A stretch of DNA of 64,000 nucleotides from Pseudomonas sp. 5P_3.1_Bac2 (GTDB lineage Bacteria; Pseudomonadota; Gammaproteobacteria; Pseudomonadales; Pseudomonadaceae), in contig NZ_JANLNY010000006.1 of the NCBI RefSeq assembly GCF_025465995.1, forward strand, positions 806,001-870,000. Direction: 5' to 3'. The position numbers were made by a program, and so were the translations under genes. A model generated the notes under the pieces. It was not told the DNA's origin. It worked only from the letters and a program-made list of their open reading frames with translations, and searched no databases. Each line of letters starts with the position of its first letter. Position 1 is the stretch's first letter. Positions 1 to 7,973 of this stretch are shown here, piece after piece.

Positions 1-743
1 CGGCCCTGGGGTAAAAAACTGCGCACGACCTGCTGCACGTGGGAGGGCAGGTCCTCAACCGTGATTTGCCCGAGGTTGTCCAAGTGCTGACGAATCAAGC
101 TTTGCAGCTCATGGTCTGCAGAGATCAACGGAGTCTCCAGCAGTTTCGCGTCGAAAACCCACGCATTGGCTGGGGCGTTAAAGGTCGGCGTAATGCCCAG
201 TAACCGGTGATAAGCGCTCAAGTCTTTAGCTGGAGCGTGTTGCAGCATTAAGGCTTGGGGTTGCCAGCGGTTGCCCAGCAGCATGCGCATCACTTGTAAG
301 CCACCGCCTAAAACCAGCTCGGTGATCGGCTGCATGCGGCTTAAGTCCAGCGTAGCGGCGGGGGAGTAATAAAAAAACGCATGGCCTTCTTCGATTTCAA
401 TATGCACCCGCGCAGAGCTGGCATGCACTTGGTAATAGCGGCTGAGTTCTTGCAGCGCCTCGCCACAGGTGCCGGCATTACGCATCACATACAGCAGCGG
501 CCGAATGCTGGCGGCCAGGTTTTGTTGCATACCAAACTGCAAAGCAAATAACGGATTGTTTGAGCTCAAGGCACCTTGCTCAAGAATCTTAAGCAGGCTT
601 TGGTAGGTGATCAGGTTTTCTGGGTAATCCAAGATATCCGGTGATAAGCCGGCACGTTTAAACAGATCATCGACACTGACCTGCTGGGAGCTGGCGAACT
701 CTGCAATCCCATGGAGGCTAGAGGCTCGGGCATAGTCGGTCAT
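1..743 (-). CDS. AraC-family transcriptional regulator (C-terminus outside window)
   Basis: The reading frame starts at the ATG whose complement is at 741-743 and runs off the left edge of the window, so only about 247 residues are visible. What can be read matches the N-terminal ligand-sensing half of AraC regulators of the arabinose-binding type: it begins MTDYARASSLHG and continues with the LITYQSLLKILEQGA and NPLFALQFGMQ segments typical of that domain. The DNA-binding helix-turn-helix pair would lie beyond position 1 and cannot be seen. The start has only a distant purine-rich GGAG upstream. Its target is unknown; the neighbouring kinase gene is not obviously co-regulated. Confidence 0.8.
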   Translation of the reverse strand, partial: MTDYARASSLHGIAEFASSQQVSVDDLFKRAGLSPDILDYPENLITYQSLLKILEQGALSSNNPLFALQFGMQQNLAASIRPLLYVMRNAGTCGEALQELSRYYQVHASSARVHIEIEEGHAFFYYSPAATLDLSRMQPITELVLGGGLQVMRMLLGNRWQPQALMLQHAPAKDLSAYHRLLGITPTFNAPANAWVFDAKLLETPLISADHELQSLIRQHLDNLGQITVEDLPSHVQQVVRSFLPQG

Positions 744-895
744 GGCTGAAGCTAAGCTCCGTCTTATTGTTTTGTCCTCGATCAGACCTGTTTTGGCGCT
801 TAGTGTCAAATTTGTAGGACGCTCTGCATTGCCGGATATTCGTAAGCGGCCGGCAAACACACCTTGCGATGGAAGCACATAGCTTGATTGTTGGC

Positions 896-1465
896 TCACT
901 CACTCGCCTTTGATTGCTGATGAGTCAAATCTGAAATCGCGGCGACGACATTTATCACCATTTCTGCGACCGCGATTTCTCCGTTTAATCTAAGGGTTGG
1001 TTTAGTCAGTTGCTTGAGCCACAGCTCATGCCTAGGCCTACTACGACCCGCTCTGGTGCCTGCTTCATAGCTTTCAGCCCATGTGAGAAATTTTTGGTGG
1101 TTCGCATACATGTCGCCGCCTAGCAGAATTCGGTGGCCGTACAGTTGTGATTCACGTGATCTCAAGCGTTCCATTCGCAGGGCTGTTGGAGTGTCAATGA
1201 ACACCACCAGATCAGCGCTTTGAATCACCTCAGATCCCCAGTCATCTAATGATCCGGACAGTGCCCAGGGGAAGTCAGCCAGCGCCTGTTTTAACAGAGC
1301 AAGTCTTTCTTCAGGCGGGCGTGATTTCTCAAAGGGTGGATCAGTCGGGTACCAATAGTAATCATCAACATCAAAATGAGGCACTCGAAGCCTGTCAGCC
1401 AATGCTGCTCCTAACGTGCTTACTCCAGCCCCCGAAGCGCCGCTGATATAAATCCGTTTACTCAC
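896..1465 (-). CDS. Small P-loop nucleotide kinase-like protein
   Basis: A 189-residue protein starting at GTG with a good AGGAG ribosome binding site seven to eight bases upstream. Residues about 8-16 read GASGAGVST, a Walker A loop that follows an IYIS strand, the layout of adenylate-kinase-like and shikimate-kinase-like small-molecule kinases. A DVDDYYW segment after the first helix and an ADLVVFIDTP strand resemble the acceptor and Walker B regions of the family. The substrate is not evident. The gene directly follows the broken end of the IS66 element, whose truncated tnpB frame overlaps the first codon; the insertion may therefore have removed the natural promoter. Confidence 0.65.
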   Translation of the reverse strand: MSKRIYISGASGAGVSTLGAALADRLRVPHFDVDDYYWYPTDPPFEKSRPPEERLALLKQALADFPWALSGSLDDWGSEVIQSADLVVFIDTPTALRMERLRSRESQLYGHRILLGGDMYANHQKFLTWAESYEAGTRAGRSRPRHELWLKQLTKPTLRLNGEIAVAEMVINVVAAISDLTHQQSKASE

Positions 1466-1854
1466 CGCTTGATCTCCTGTGTTGCGAAATAATCAGCTGG
1501 AAGGCATCCGCCAATTATGCGGCAGTAACTGAGCAACACCATTCGCCCGATGCGTTGCCAAGGTAAACCGAGCACCAAGGCTTGAAGTTGCTCTGCATCC
1601 AGCTCGACTTCAGAGCCGTGCCGCACGCCTGGCCAAAAGAAGCGCCCTTGATTCAAGCGCCGGGCTGCAAGCCAAATTCCCACGCCGTCATGCACCAGTA
1701 CTTTCATACGATTGGCGCGGCGGTTGGCGAACAGATAAGCACAGTGCGGCTTCGCCGCACCGAACACCGCGACAACTCGCGCCAGCGCGGTTTCAGTGCC
1801 GGCGCGCATGTCCATGGGCTCGATGGCGAGCCAGATGGTGTCGATGCGAATCAT
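1462..1854 (-). pseudogene. tnpB: IS66 TnpB, truncated and fused to flanking sequence
   Basis: Residues 1-103 match IS66 OrfB: MIRIDTIWLAIEPMDMRAGT at the start, then HCAYLFANRRANRMKVLVHD, and EQLQALVLGLPWQRIG at the end. After that the sequence (RMVLLSYCRIIGG and on) no longer looks like TnpB; normal proteins end within about ten residues of this point. The last 27 codons are therefore flanking DNA read in frame. The reading frame ends over the start of the downstream kinase gene. Confidence 0.7.
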
Positions 1855-2183
1855 CGCAGCAGGTCTCGCAGGAAAGCGGAGCACGCCGCTGCATGTTCTA
1901 CCGGCCAATTCACAACGACTACGCCTTTTGAATGAGGCACTTCGATTCGGATCGTGGACGGAAGAACTTGAGGTGCCGCTGCCGACGACAATGCCTTGAC
2001 CGGAATAAACGCGGTTTGCCGTGCAAGGTTTTTCTGCGCATGCACCCGAATCCATTTATGGACGAGGTTGGCGTTAAGGTTGTGGGTCAATGCGACATGG
2101 GCAATTGAGGTGTCAGGCTGCGCACATTCGGCAATGACTTGGGCCTTGAAGGATTTGGAATAGGAACGGCGTTCTTGTGGCAT
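1851..2183 (-). CDS. tnpA: IS66 accessory protein TnpA
   Basis: A 110-residue protein with the N-terminal MPQERRSYSKSFKAQVIAEC segment and a helix-turn-helix region (SIAHVALTHNLNANLVHKWI) of IS66 OrfA proteins. I place the start at 2183: the longer frame from 2219 would begin inside the leader hairpin. Its stop overlaps the tnpB start, the normal translational coupling of this family. TnpA is thought to bind DNA and assist the main transposase; with tnpC missing here it has no known partner. Confidence 0.75.
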   Translation of the reverse strand: MPQERRSYSKSFKAQVIAECAQPDTSIAHVALTHNLNANLVHKWIRVHAQKNLARQTAFIPVKALSSAAAPQVLPSTIRIEVPHSKGVVVVNWPVEHAAACSAFLRDLLR

Positions 2184-2207
2184 GGGCGTCCGCTTAAAAA
2201 GGTTAAA

Positions 2208-2241
2208 GATGGTGTCCACTTAGATTTAGGTGGACACCATC
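2208..2241. repeat. Perfect 12-bp inverted repeat in IS66 leader
   Basis: The arms GATGGTGTCCAC (2208-2219) and GTGGACACCATC (2230-2241) are perfectly complementary around a 10-base spacer. The hairpin lies between the terminal repeat and tnpA of the IS66 remnant. It could damp transcription entering from outside or be a binding site for TnpA. There is no T-run on the transposon-sense strand, so a simple terminator is less likely. Confidence 0.7.
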
Positions 2242-2503
2242 GCCTCAAGCGACGGTGTCAGGAAGGTGTGTTGCCCGGACGCTTACGGATATTCAGCGGG
2301 AGTCGAGCGCCGTCCACGATCCCATTGCTATGCGCCGATGATCAGCCAGGCCCTCTAAACCCGTTGTTGCGCCGAGCGGCGGCGATTGAGAGGAGGGACC
2401 TGCTCTTAGTCGATTGGCAGCACACCAGCGCCTCAGTGTGCCTGCTTAGCCAGAAGGACTCTGTGCTGCTCGCTGACGCCGGTAGACAGGGCGTAGCGGC
2501 GCT

Positions 2504-4153
2504 TCAGCAGGCCACGGCCAGCCATGGCACTGGCTTAAGGTTGGGCAGCTCGACACGGCGCCCGGGAATAGCACCGAGCAGTTCGCGGGTGTAGGGGTGC
2601 TGGGGGTGGTGCAGCACCTGGGTGGCGCTGCCATGCTCCAGTACTTGACCGTTACGCAGCACCAGCACCTGGTGGGCGAGGCGAGCCACTACGGCTAAGT
2701 CGTGGGAGACCAGCACATAGGCGATACCCAGTTGCTCTTGCAGGTGCGCCAACAGGTCGAGGATTTGCCCTTGCACCGTCACATCCAACGCCGACACCGG
2801 TTCATCCAGCAGCAGTACATCGGGTTTTAGCGCCAGGGCGCGGGCGATGGCCACCCGTTGTCGCTGGCCGCCGGAAAGCTCGTGGGGCAGGCGGTCGAGG
2901 AAGCTGACCGGCAGTTGCACCTGCTCCATCAGCTCTTGGGCTGCCTGCTCTAAGGCGCGGCCTTTCAGGCGAGCGAACGACACCAGCGGCTCGATCACGC
3001 TCTCATAGATGCTTAAGCGTGGGTCCAGCGCGGCAAAGGGGTTTTGCTGCACCAGTTGGATACGTTGGCGTAGCGGGCGGAAGGCTTTCCAGCTCAAGCC
3101 GTTCAGGCGTTGCCCGGCAAAAGCCACCTCGCCACTGCTGGGTTGCTCCAGGCCTAAAGCGATACGCAGGCTGGTGCTTTTACCCGAGCCGGACTCACCG
3201 ACAATGGCCAGGGTCTGCCCGGCATAGAGCTCAAGATTAAGCCCTTGCAGCGCCTGAAAGCTTTGCGCTGGACCGGAGTGCCGGGGTAGGGCAAAGCTTT
3301 TGCTGACATCGACAAAACGCAGCAGCGGCTGGCCGTTAGGCGCGATAGGCGCTTTGACCTGAGTACCAGAGAAGGCCGGCGCAGCCGCCAGCAGCGCCTG
3401 GGTGTAGGGATGTTGCGGGGCTTGCAGGACCTCTGCCGCCGGGCCTTGCTCGACCAGCTCGCCACTTTTCATCACCAACACGCGATCGGCCCGGTCGGCG
3501 GCTACGCCCAGGTCATGGGTAATGATCAACAGGGAAATGCCGCGTGCTTTAACCAACTGCTCCAGGTGATCAAGGATGCGTTTTTGCACGGTTACATCCA
3601 GGGCGCTGGTGGGCTCGTCAGCAATGATCAACTGCGGATTGCCAGCCAAGGCGATGGCGATCAGCACCCGTTGGCGCATGCCGCCGGACAACTCGTGGGG
3701 GTACTGACGAGCGCGCAGCAAAGGGTTGTCCAGGCCAACTTGACCGAGCAGTTCCAGCACATCGGCATCCAGCGCCGGATAGCGACTGCCGTGGGCCAGC
3801 GCCAGGCTTTCGCCAATTTGCTTGCCGATGCTCAGGGTCGGGTTAAGGCTGACCATCGGGTCTTGCGGAACCAAACCGATCACCCGGCCGCGCAACTGGC
3901 GTTTGCTCTTCTCGCTGGCGTGGGTGACGTCCTGCCCGGCTACATGCAACTGACCGCTGCTGATCTTGGCGCTAGCCGGGAGCAGCCCCAGCAGTGAGCT
4001 GGCCACAGTGGTTTTACCCGAGCCAGACTCGCCGACAATGGCCAGAATCTCCCCGCGCTCAAGGGTAAAACTCACCCCACGCACTGCCTCGGTGATGCGT
4101 CCGGCGCTGTGGTAACTGATGCTCAGATCGCGCACGTCGAGTAACAGGCTCAT
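2504..4153 (-). CDS. Fused double ATPase of peptide-type ABC transporter
   Basis: A 549-residue protein with two complete ABC ATPase domains in one chain, like a DppD-DppF (or YejF) fusion. The first domain has Walker [10 protein letters not shown] near residues 41-49, the signature LSGGMRQRV and Walker [13 protein letters not shown]. The second repeats GESGSGKST near 317, LSGGQRQRV and [11 protein letters not shown]. Both carry the short oligopeptide-type C-terminal region after the ATPase core ([20 protein letters not shown]). Its start overlaps the stop of the upstream permease gene, and it is the last gene of the transporter operon. It would power import of a peptide, opine or similar small solute captured by the lipoprotein encoded upstream. 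Confidence 0.92.
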   Translation of the reverse strand: MSLLLDVRDLSISYHSAGRITEAVRGVSFTLERGEILAIVGESGSGKTTVASSLLGLLPASAKISSGQLHVAGQDVTHASEKSKRQLRGRVIGLVPQDPMVSLNPTLSIGKQIGESLALAHGSRYPALDADVLELLGQVGLDNPLLRARQYPHELSGGMRQRVLIAIALAGNPQLIIADEPTSALDVTVQKRILDHLEQLVKARGISLLIITHDLGVAADRADRVLVMKSGELVEQGPAAEVLQAPQHPYTQALLAAAPAFSGTQVKAPIAPNGQPLLRFVDVSKSFALPRHSGPAQSFQALQGLNLELYAGQTLAIVGESGSGKSTSLRIALGLEQPSSGEVAFAGQRLNGLSWKAFRPLRQRIQLVQQNPFAALDPRLSIYESVIEPLVSFARLKGRALEQAAQELMEQVQLPVSFLDRLPHELSGGQRQRVAIARALALKPDVLLLDEPVSALDVTVQGQILDLLAHLQEQLGIAYVLVSHDLAVVARLAHQVLVLRNGQVLEHGSATQVLHHPQHPYTRELLGAIPGRRVELPNLKPVPWLAVAC

Positions 4154-5040
4154 CGTTGGATTTCCTCAAAAGTGCGGGCGATATGATTGAGACTAAACAC
4201 CACCAAGGCCAGATACAGACCCGGCAGCAGCGAAACCCACGGCGCGGTGATCAAAAAATGCCGGCCGTTGGCGATCAAGGTGCCCCATTCGGCAGAGGGC
4301 GGCGCGGCGCCGAAGCCTAAAAAGCTCAGGGCGGCGGTGGCCATAATGGCTACGCCAATATCCAGCGTCGCCAGCACAGCTACCGGGCCCCAGGCGTTGG
4401 GCAGCACATGGCGCAGCAAGGTACGTGGCCAACTGGCCCCGCCTAAGCGCGCGGCCTCGACATAAGGCAGGGTTTTGATCCGTAGTACTTGGGCACGGAT
4501 GGTGCGGGCAAAACCGGGAATGATGCCAACCCCCACGGCGATGGCTACCGGCACTGTGCCAAAACCAATGGCGGCGACGATGGCCAAGGCCAGCAGCAGG
4601 CCGGGCAGTGCCAGCAGCACATCGATCAGGCGCATCAACAATGCATCCAAGCGCCCGCCAATAAAGCCGGCGAGCACGCCGATGGCCGAGCCGCAAATCA
4701 AGGCCAGGCCCACCGCAATCAAGGCGGCGCTCACCGACAGCCGCGCGCCGTAAAGTACGCGGGTGTAGAGGTCGCGACCCAACTCATCGGTGCCAAACCA
4801 GTGCTGGGCGTTGGGCGCGATGAGCTTGGCCGCAGGCAGGGTGGCATAGGGATCGAAGTGGCTGAGCAGGCTCGGCAACAAGGCGGCGAGCAAGGTAAAC
4901 AGCAACAGCGCGGCCGCTAAAACAAAGCCTGGACGGCGCAGCAGCGGCTTGAGCTGATCCGCCACGCGCTGGTAGCGGCCGCGCGGTCGCCATGGCGCGC
5001 TAGGTTTCGCTGGGGCGAGTTTGCTTTCAAAAGCCGTCAT
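4150..5040 (-). CDS. ABC transporter permease, DppC/OppC type
   Basis: A 296-residue inner-membrane protein with one N-terminal membrane segment (around residues 38-60), a periplasmic stretch with the family's FGTDELGRDLYTRVLYGARLS motif, and a cluster of further membrane helices. A cytoplasmic loop with the EAA-type pattern (EAARLGGASWPRTLLRHVLPN) would dock onto the ATPase. It follows the DppB-type gene by one base and overlaps the ATPase gene, so the three are translated together. The specific solute cannot be told from the permease. Confidence 0.92.
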   Translation of the reverse strand: MTAFESKLAPAKPSAPWRPRGRYQRVADQLKPLLRRPGFVLAAALLLFTLLAALLPSLLSHFDPYATLPAAKLIAPNAQHWFGTDELGRDLYTRVLYGARLSVSAALIAVGLALICGSAIGVLAGFIGGRLDALLMRLIDVLLALPGLLLALAIVAAIGFGTVPVAIAVGVGIIPGFARTIRAQVLRIKTLPYVEAARLGGASWPRTLLRHVLPNAWGPVAVLATLDIGVAIMATAALSFLGFGAAPPSAEWGTLIANGRHFLITAPWVSLLPGLYLALVVFSLNHIARTFEEIQR

Positions 5041-5041
5041 C

Positions 5042-5992
5042 TCAGCTCACCTCGGGTGTGTGGGTGATGCGCGGGTCAAGCACTGGGTAAAGCAAGTCGA
5101 CCAGCAGATTGATCAGAACAAAGGCCGCTGCCGACACCGCGACCACCGCCAGTACCACGGGGAAGTCCTGACGCAGCACCGCCTCTTGCACCAAGCGGCC
5201 GACGCCGTTACGGGCGAAGATGGTTTCGACTATTACTGCGCCGGATACTGTGTTGCCAATTTGCAAACCGACCAGTGTCAGCAGGGGCAGGGCGGCGTTG
5301 CGCAGACCATGGCGAGCTTGCACTTGGGCGCGACTTAAGCCCTTGGCAAAGGCGGTGACGATATAGGGTTCGTGCCACACCTCCTGAAAGCCACGCAGTA
5401 GCACTTGCGCATATACCGCGGCACTGGGGATGGCCAGGGTCACGGCGGGCAATACCAGGCTGCTAAAGCCCTGGCTGCCGGTGGCGGGGAACCAGCCGAG
5501 GCTAAAGGCAAAGATTTGGATCAGCAGCAGCCCGGTCCAAAACACCGGCACTGCCACACCAAAGCTCGGCAGACGTGCAAGCAAGGTTTTTAACGGAAGC
5601 CAGCGCACATAGGCCACCACATAGGCCAGGCCAATGCCGCCCAGCAGTGACAGCAGGATCGCTGAACCGGCCAGCGCCAAGGTTTGGGGCAGGCGCTCGG
5701 CAAGGATGGCCGTGACTGGCCTATTCAGGCTCATTGACTGGCCCAAATCCCCGTGCAGCACGCCCCACAGCAAACTCAGGTAACGCTGCAGCACGCCTTG
5801 ATCGAGGCCGTAGTAATGCCGGGCCTGGGCCAGTTGCTCGGGGCTGAGTGATGCGATCTCCTGGCCGGCGCCGCTGAGCATGATCGACAGCGGATCACCC
5901 GGCAGCAGGTACAAAATAAAGTAGGTGATGCTGTAGGCGCCCCACAGCACCAAAGCGGCCTGGCCAATGCGGCTGAGCAGGTAGCGCTTCAT
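5042..5992 (-). CDS. ABC transporter permease, DppB/OppB type
   Basis: A 316-residue permease beginning MKRYLLSRIGQAALVLWGAY, the usual DppB N-terminus, followed by the YLLPGDPLSIML segment and about six membrane helices. The EAA-like loop is near residues 190-235 (ALPLLTLVGLQIGNTVSGAV follows it). Its first codon overlaps the stop of the binding-protein gene. It pairs with the DppC-type permease to form the channel. Confidence 0.92.
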   Translation of the reverse strand: MKRYLLSRIGQAALVLWGAYSITYFILYLLPGDPLSIMLSGAGQEIASLSPEQLAQARHYYGLDQGVLQRYLSLLWGVLHGDLGQSMSLNRPVTAILAERLPQTLALAGSAILLSLLGGIGLAYVVAYVRWLPLKTLLARLPSFGVAVPVFWTGLLLIQIFAFSLGWFPATGSQGFSSLVLPAVTLAIPSAAVYAQVLLRGFQEVWHEPYIVTAFAKGLSRAQVQARHGLRNAALPLLTLVGLQIGNTVSGAVIVETIFARNGVGRLVQEAVLRQDFPVVLAVVAVSAAAFVLINLLVDLLYPVLDPRITHTPEVS

Positions 5993-7611
5993 GGTTTGAG
6001 CTCAATATCACTGAGGAAGGCAAAGCCCTCGGCGCTCCAACGGAAGTTGCTCACCCGAGACGAAGTGGCGGCTTGCCACAGCCGTTCGTAGATGGGGAAG
6101 GCCAGGGCTTGATCGATCAGCAAATCTTGCACTTGGCCGTAGGCGTCGGCCCGCTGCGCATCGTTGGTAGCGGTCAGGCCGGCGTCAAACAGCGTTTGCG
6201 CTTGGCTGAGTGTTTCGGGGCTGTAAATATTGCGCGCCACCGTGGGGGTGTTGGCCGTGCGTGGGTCGATGATGTTTTGCAGCACGATCGGATCAGCGCG
6301 GGTCATGTAGGTGGAGGTCAGGTCGTATTGGCCGGCGGCATTGGCGGCGGACCAATCGCCATAGGTGCGCACCTTGAGTTTGAGCTCGATGCCGACTTGG
6401 CGCAGTTGATCTTGCAGCAACACGTCGCCGGGGGTTTCGCGCAGTACGACGTTGTCCTCCAGGCTCAGTCGTTTACCCGCTTTGCTGCGATAACCATCGG
6501 CACCTAACTGCCAGCCTGCTTGGTCGAGCAAGCGTCCAGCCTCTTGCGGGTCAAAGGCGAGTTTGGCGCCTTGGCTGCGGAAAAACGGCGTGGTCACATC
6601 CAGCACGCTTTGCACCACCGGGAACTCGGGGCTGTAGCTGGTGCTGGCGTAGGTTTTGCGGTCGATGGCTTTTTGCAGGGCGTGACGCACCTGAGGGTCG
6701 GCCAAAATTCGTCCGTCAGTGGTGTTGGGGTATAGGCCCCAAGCTGGGCCAGGCAGGGAGCGACTTTGAATAGTGGCGTCATGCTGTTTAAACAGCGCGA
6801 TATCTACTTCCGAGAACGGTATGCGCGGCCACACGATGTCAACCTTGCCTTGCACAAACAGGCCGTTGCGTACGCTTTCCTCGGGGATATAGCTGGCCTC
6901 GATGGCATCCACCAGTGCTTCGCCCTGGTTTTTCAGATTGGCCGAGGCCCAGGCGTAACCTTGGCGCTTGACTAAGCGCACACCGGTTTCCGGGGTGTAG
7001 TTTGCCAGCACAAAAGGGCCGGTGCCGATAATCGCGCCCAAGGAGCGCTCTTTGGCAGTTTTGCCGTAGGACTCAGGCGCCAGAATCGCCAGGTTAGTGG
7101 TCGAGGTGGCCTGTAAAAAGCCGGCATTGGGCTTGGCCAGCACCAGCTTGATGGTCTGTGCGTCGATGATCTCAGCGTGGTCGTAACCGGCTAAATAGGT
7201 CGCACCAAACACACTGGGTAGCTCGGCGGCCAAAGCCTTGTTGCTATCGAAGGCGGTTTTCACGGCTTGGGCGTCAAACACTTGGCCGTTGCTGAACGTC
7301 ACCCCGGAGCGCAGGTAGAAGGTGTATTCGCGGGCGTCGTCGCTGATGCTCCAGCGCTGCGCCAGCCAAGGGATGATTTTACCGCTGGCCGGGTCTTGAT
7401 CGGTGAGGGACTCCACCACATTGCGCAGCACCACGCGGTGCTCGATCCAGTACACCTGAAACGGGTCGAGGCTGACCAGTTGGGTGTTGTCGCCAGCGAA
7501 GGCGATTTTCAGCACGCGACTGGCGTTGGCAGCGGGCTCCGACGGCGAGCAAGCGCTGAGTAATAGGCTTAATGCCAATAGGCCGGCGCTGTAGATACGG
7601 GGCAGGGACAT
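5989..7611 (-). CDS. ABC transporter substrate-binding lipoprotein, peptide family (SBP_bac_5)
   Basis: I start it at the ATG at 7611, six bases after an AAGGAA ribosome binding site; a TTG at 7617 is less likely. The protein is about 540 residues. A lipobox LLLSAC puts the acylated cysteine at residue 21, so the protein should be tethered in the periplasm. The rest has the family 5 pattern: LDPFQVYWIEHRVVLRNVVE near the start, a GTGPFVLANY segment and RHALQKAIDRKTY. Relatives bind dipeptides, oligopeptides, nickel or glutathione. In this operon, with a TonB receptor just upstream and sulfur-scavenging genes nearby, a sulfur-containing peptide or conjugate is a reasonable guess, not a proven substrate. 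Confidence 0.92.
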   Translation of the reverse strand: MSLPRIYSAGLLALSLLLSACSPSEPAANASRVLKIAFAGDNTQLVSLDPFQVYWIEHRVVLRNVVESLTDQDPASGKIIPWLAQRWSISDDAREYTFYLRSGVTFSNGQVFDAQAVKTAFDSNKALAAELPSVFGATYLAGYDHAEIIDAQTIKLVLAKPNAGFLQATSTTNLAILAPESYGKTAKERSLGAIIGTGPFVLANYTPETGVRLVKRQGYAWASANLKNQGEALVDAIEASYIPEESVRNGLFVQGKVDIVWPRIPFSEVDIALFKQHDATIQSRSLPGPAWGLYPNTTDGRILADPQVRHALQKAIDRKTYASTSYSPEFPVVQSVLDVTTPFFRSQGAKLAFDPQEAGRLLDQAGWQLGADGYRSKAGKRLSLEDNVVLRETPGDVLLQDQLRQVGIELKLKVRTYGDWSAANAAGQYDLTSTYMTRADPIVLQNIIDPRTANTPTVARNIYSPETLSQAQTLFDAGLTATNDAQRADAYGQVQDLLIDQALAFPIYERLWQAATSSRVSNFRWSAEGFAFLSDIELKP

Positions 7612-7627
7612 GGGCAATTCCTTGTGC

Positions 7628-7732
7628 TTAGGCAGGCCGCGTGGCGACGAAGATTTTTGAACAGGCGCCGGCTAACCACTGAGCGGTTGCCCAGGGCGTG
7701 GTGGCGGTAATACATGGGCGGCATTGATTCAT
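7628..7732 (-). CDS. Possible 34-residue cysteine-containing leader peptide
   Basis: A short frame from ATG to TAA ends 16 bases before the ATG of the binding-protein gene. It encodes 34 residues with three cysteines, beginning MNQCRPCITATTPW. The ribosome binding site is weak (a distant GGAA), so translation is uncertain. A segment of the frame, TGGGCAA (complement at 7687-7693), is perfectly complementary to TTGCCCA at the start of the next gene (7611-7617), so reading the leader could open or close that start. Composition alone cannot tell it from chance; an overlapping frame is also open here. Confidence 0.3.
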   Translation of the reverse strand: MNQCRPCITATTPWATAQWLAGACSKIFVATRPA

Positions 7733-7799
7733 GGTGCGCAGATTCCGTTGCGGCAGCACTGGCCCGGTGCGGGGGTACAGCTGTAAGCCTGTAATGGTG

Positions 7800-7935
7800 G
7801 GCTTGAGGGCGTGTTTAAGGTCCGTTGAATCGATAGTATTTTTATAAGAACGGTGAAGGAAATTCTTTTTGGGTATATAAATATTATTCTTTTTATCTAT
7901 TTACTAAATTTATGGATATGCGGATTTTTAATAGA
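7800..7935 (-). promoter_or_regulatory. AT-rich promoter region of the peptide-type ABC operon
   Basis: Between the TonB receptor gene and the binding-protein gene lie 362 bases. The part at 7830-7935 is strikingly AT-rich (runs such as TTTATATACCC and AAAAAGAATAATA on the minus strand) compared with the GC-rich coding DNA on both sides. This suggests a separate promoter with activator sites for the transporter genes. No exact -35/-10 pair can be assigned with confidence. Confidence 0.45.
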
Positions 7936-7946
7936 TAGGCCTGTTA

Positions 7947-7965
7947 GGGCGGCATTGCGCCGCCC
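7947..7965 (-). terminator. Hairpin after the TonB receptor gene
   Basis: GGGCGGC (7947-7953) and GCCGCCC (7959-7965) form a perfect GC-rich stem with a five-base loop, nine bases after the stop of the receptor gene on the minus strand. No T-run follows directly, so it may stabilise the 3' end or terminate only partly. Confidence 0.45.
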
Positions 7966-7973
7966 CGCTGCAA

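Larger units (their letters stand above)
1546..2286 (-). mobile_element. IS66-family element, truncated remnant
   Basis: Read on the minus strand, the remnant starts at 2286 with GTAAGCGTCCGGGCAA, which has the GTAAGCG end typical of IS66 terminal inverted repeats. It continues through a leader of about 100 bases and the first two IS66 genes, tnpA and tnpB. The similarity to tnpB stops near position 1546, just after the LPWQRIG segment. The large transposase gene tnpC and the second inverted repeat are absent, so the element cannot transpose alone. The remaining part was probably left by a deletion that brought unrelated sequence to 1462-1545. Confidence 0.75.

Noticed and set aside
2139..2594. 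Plus-strand frame across the IS66 leader
   Set aside because: It spans the hairpin and the end of the ABC gene on the other strand; composition is not gene-like and no family is recognised.
3410..3997. Plus-strand frame inside the double ATPase gene
   Set aside because: Shadow of the minus-strand gene, whose ABC motifs are all intact.
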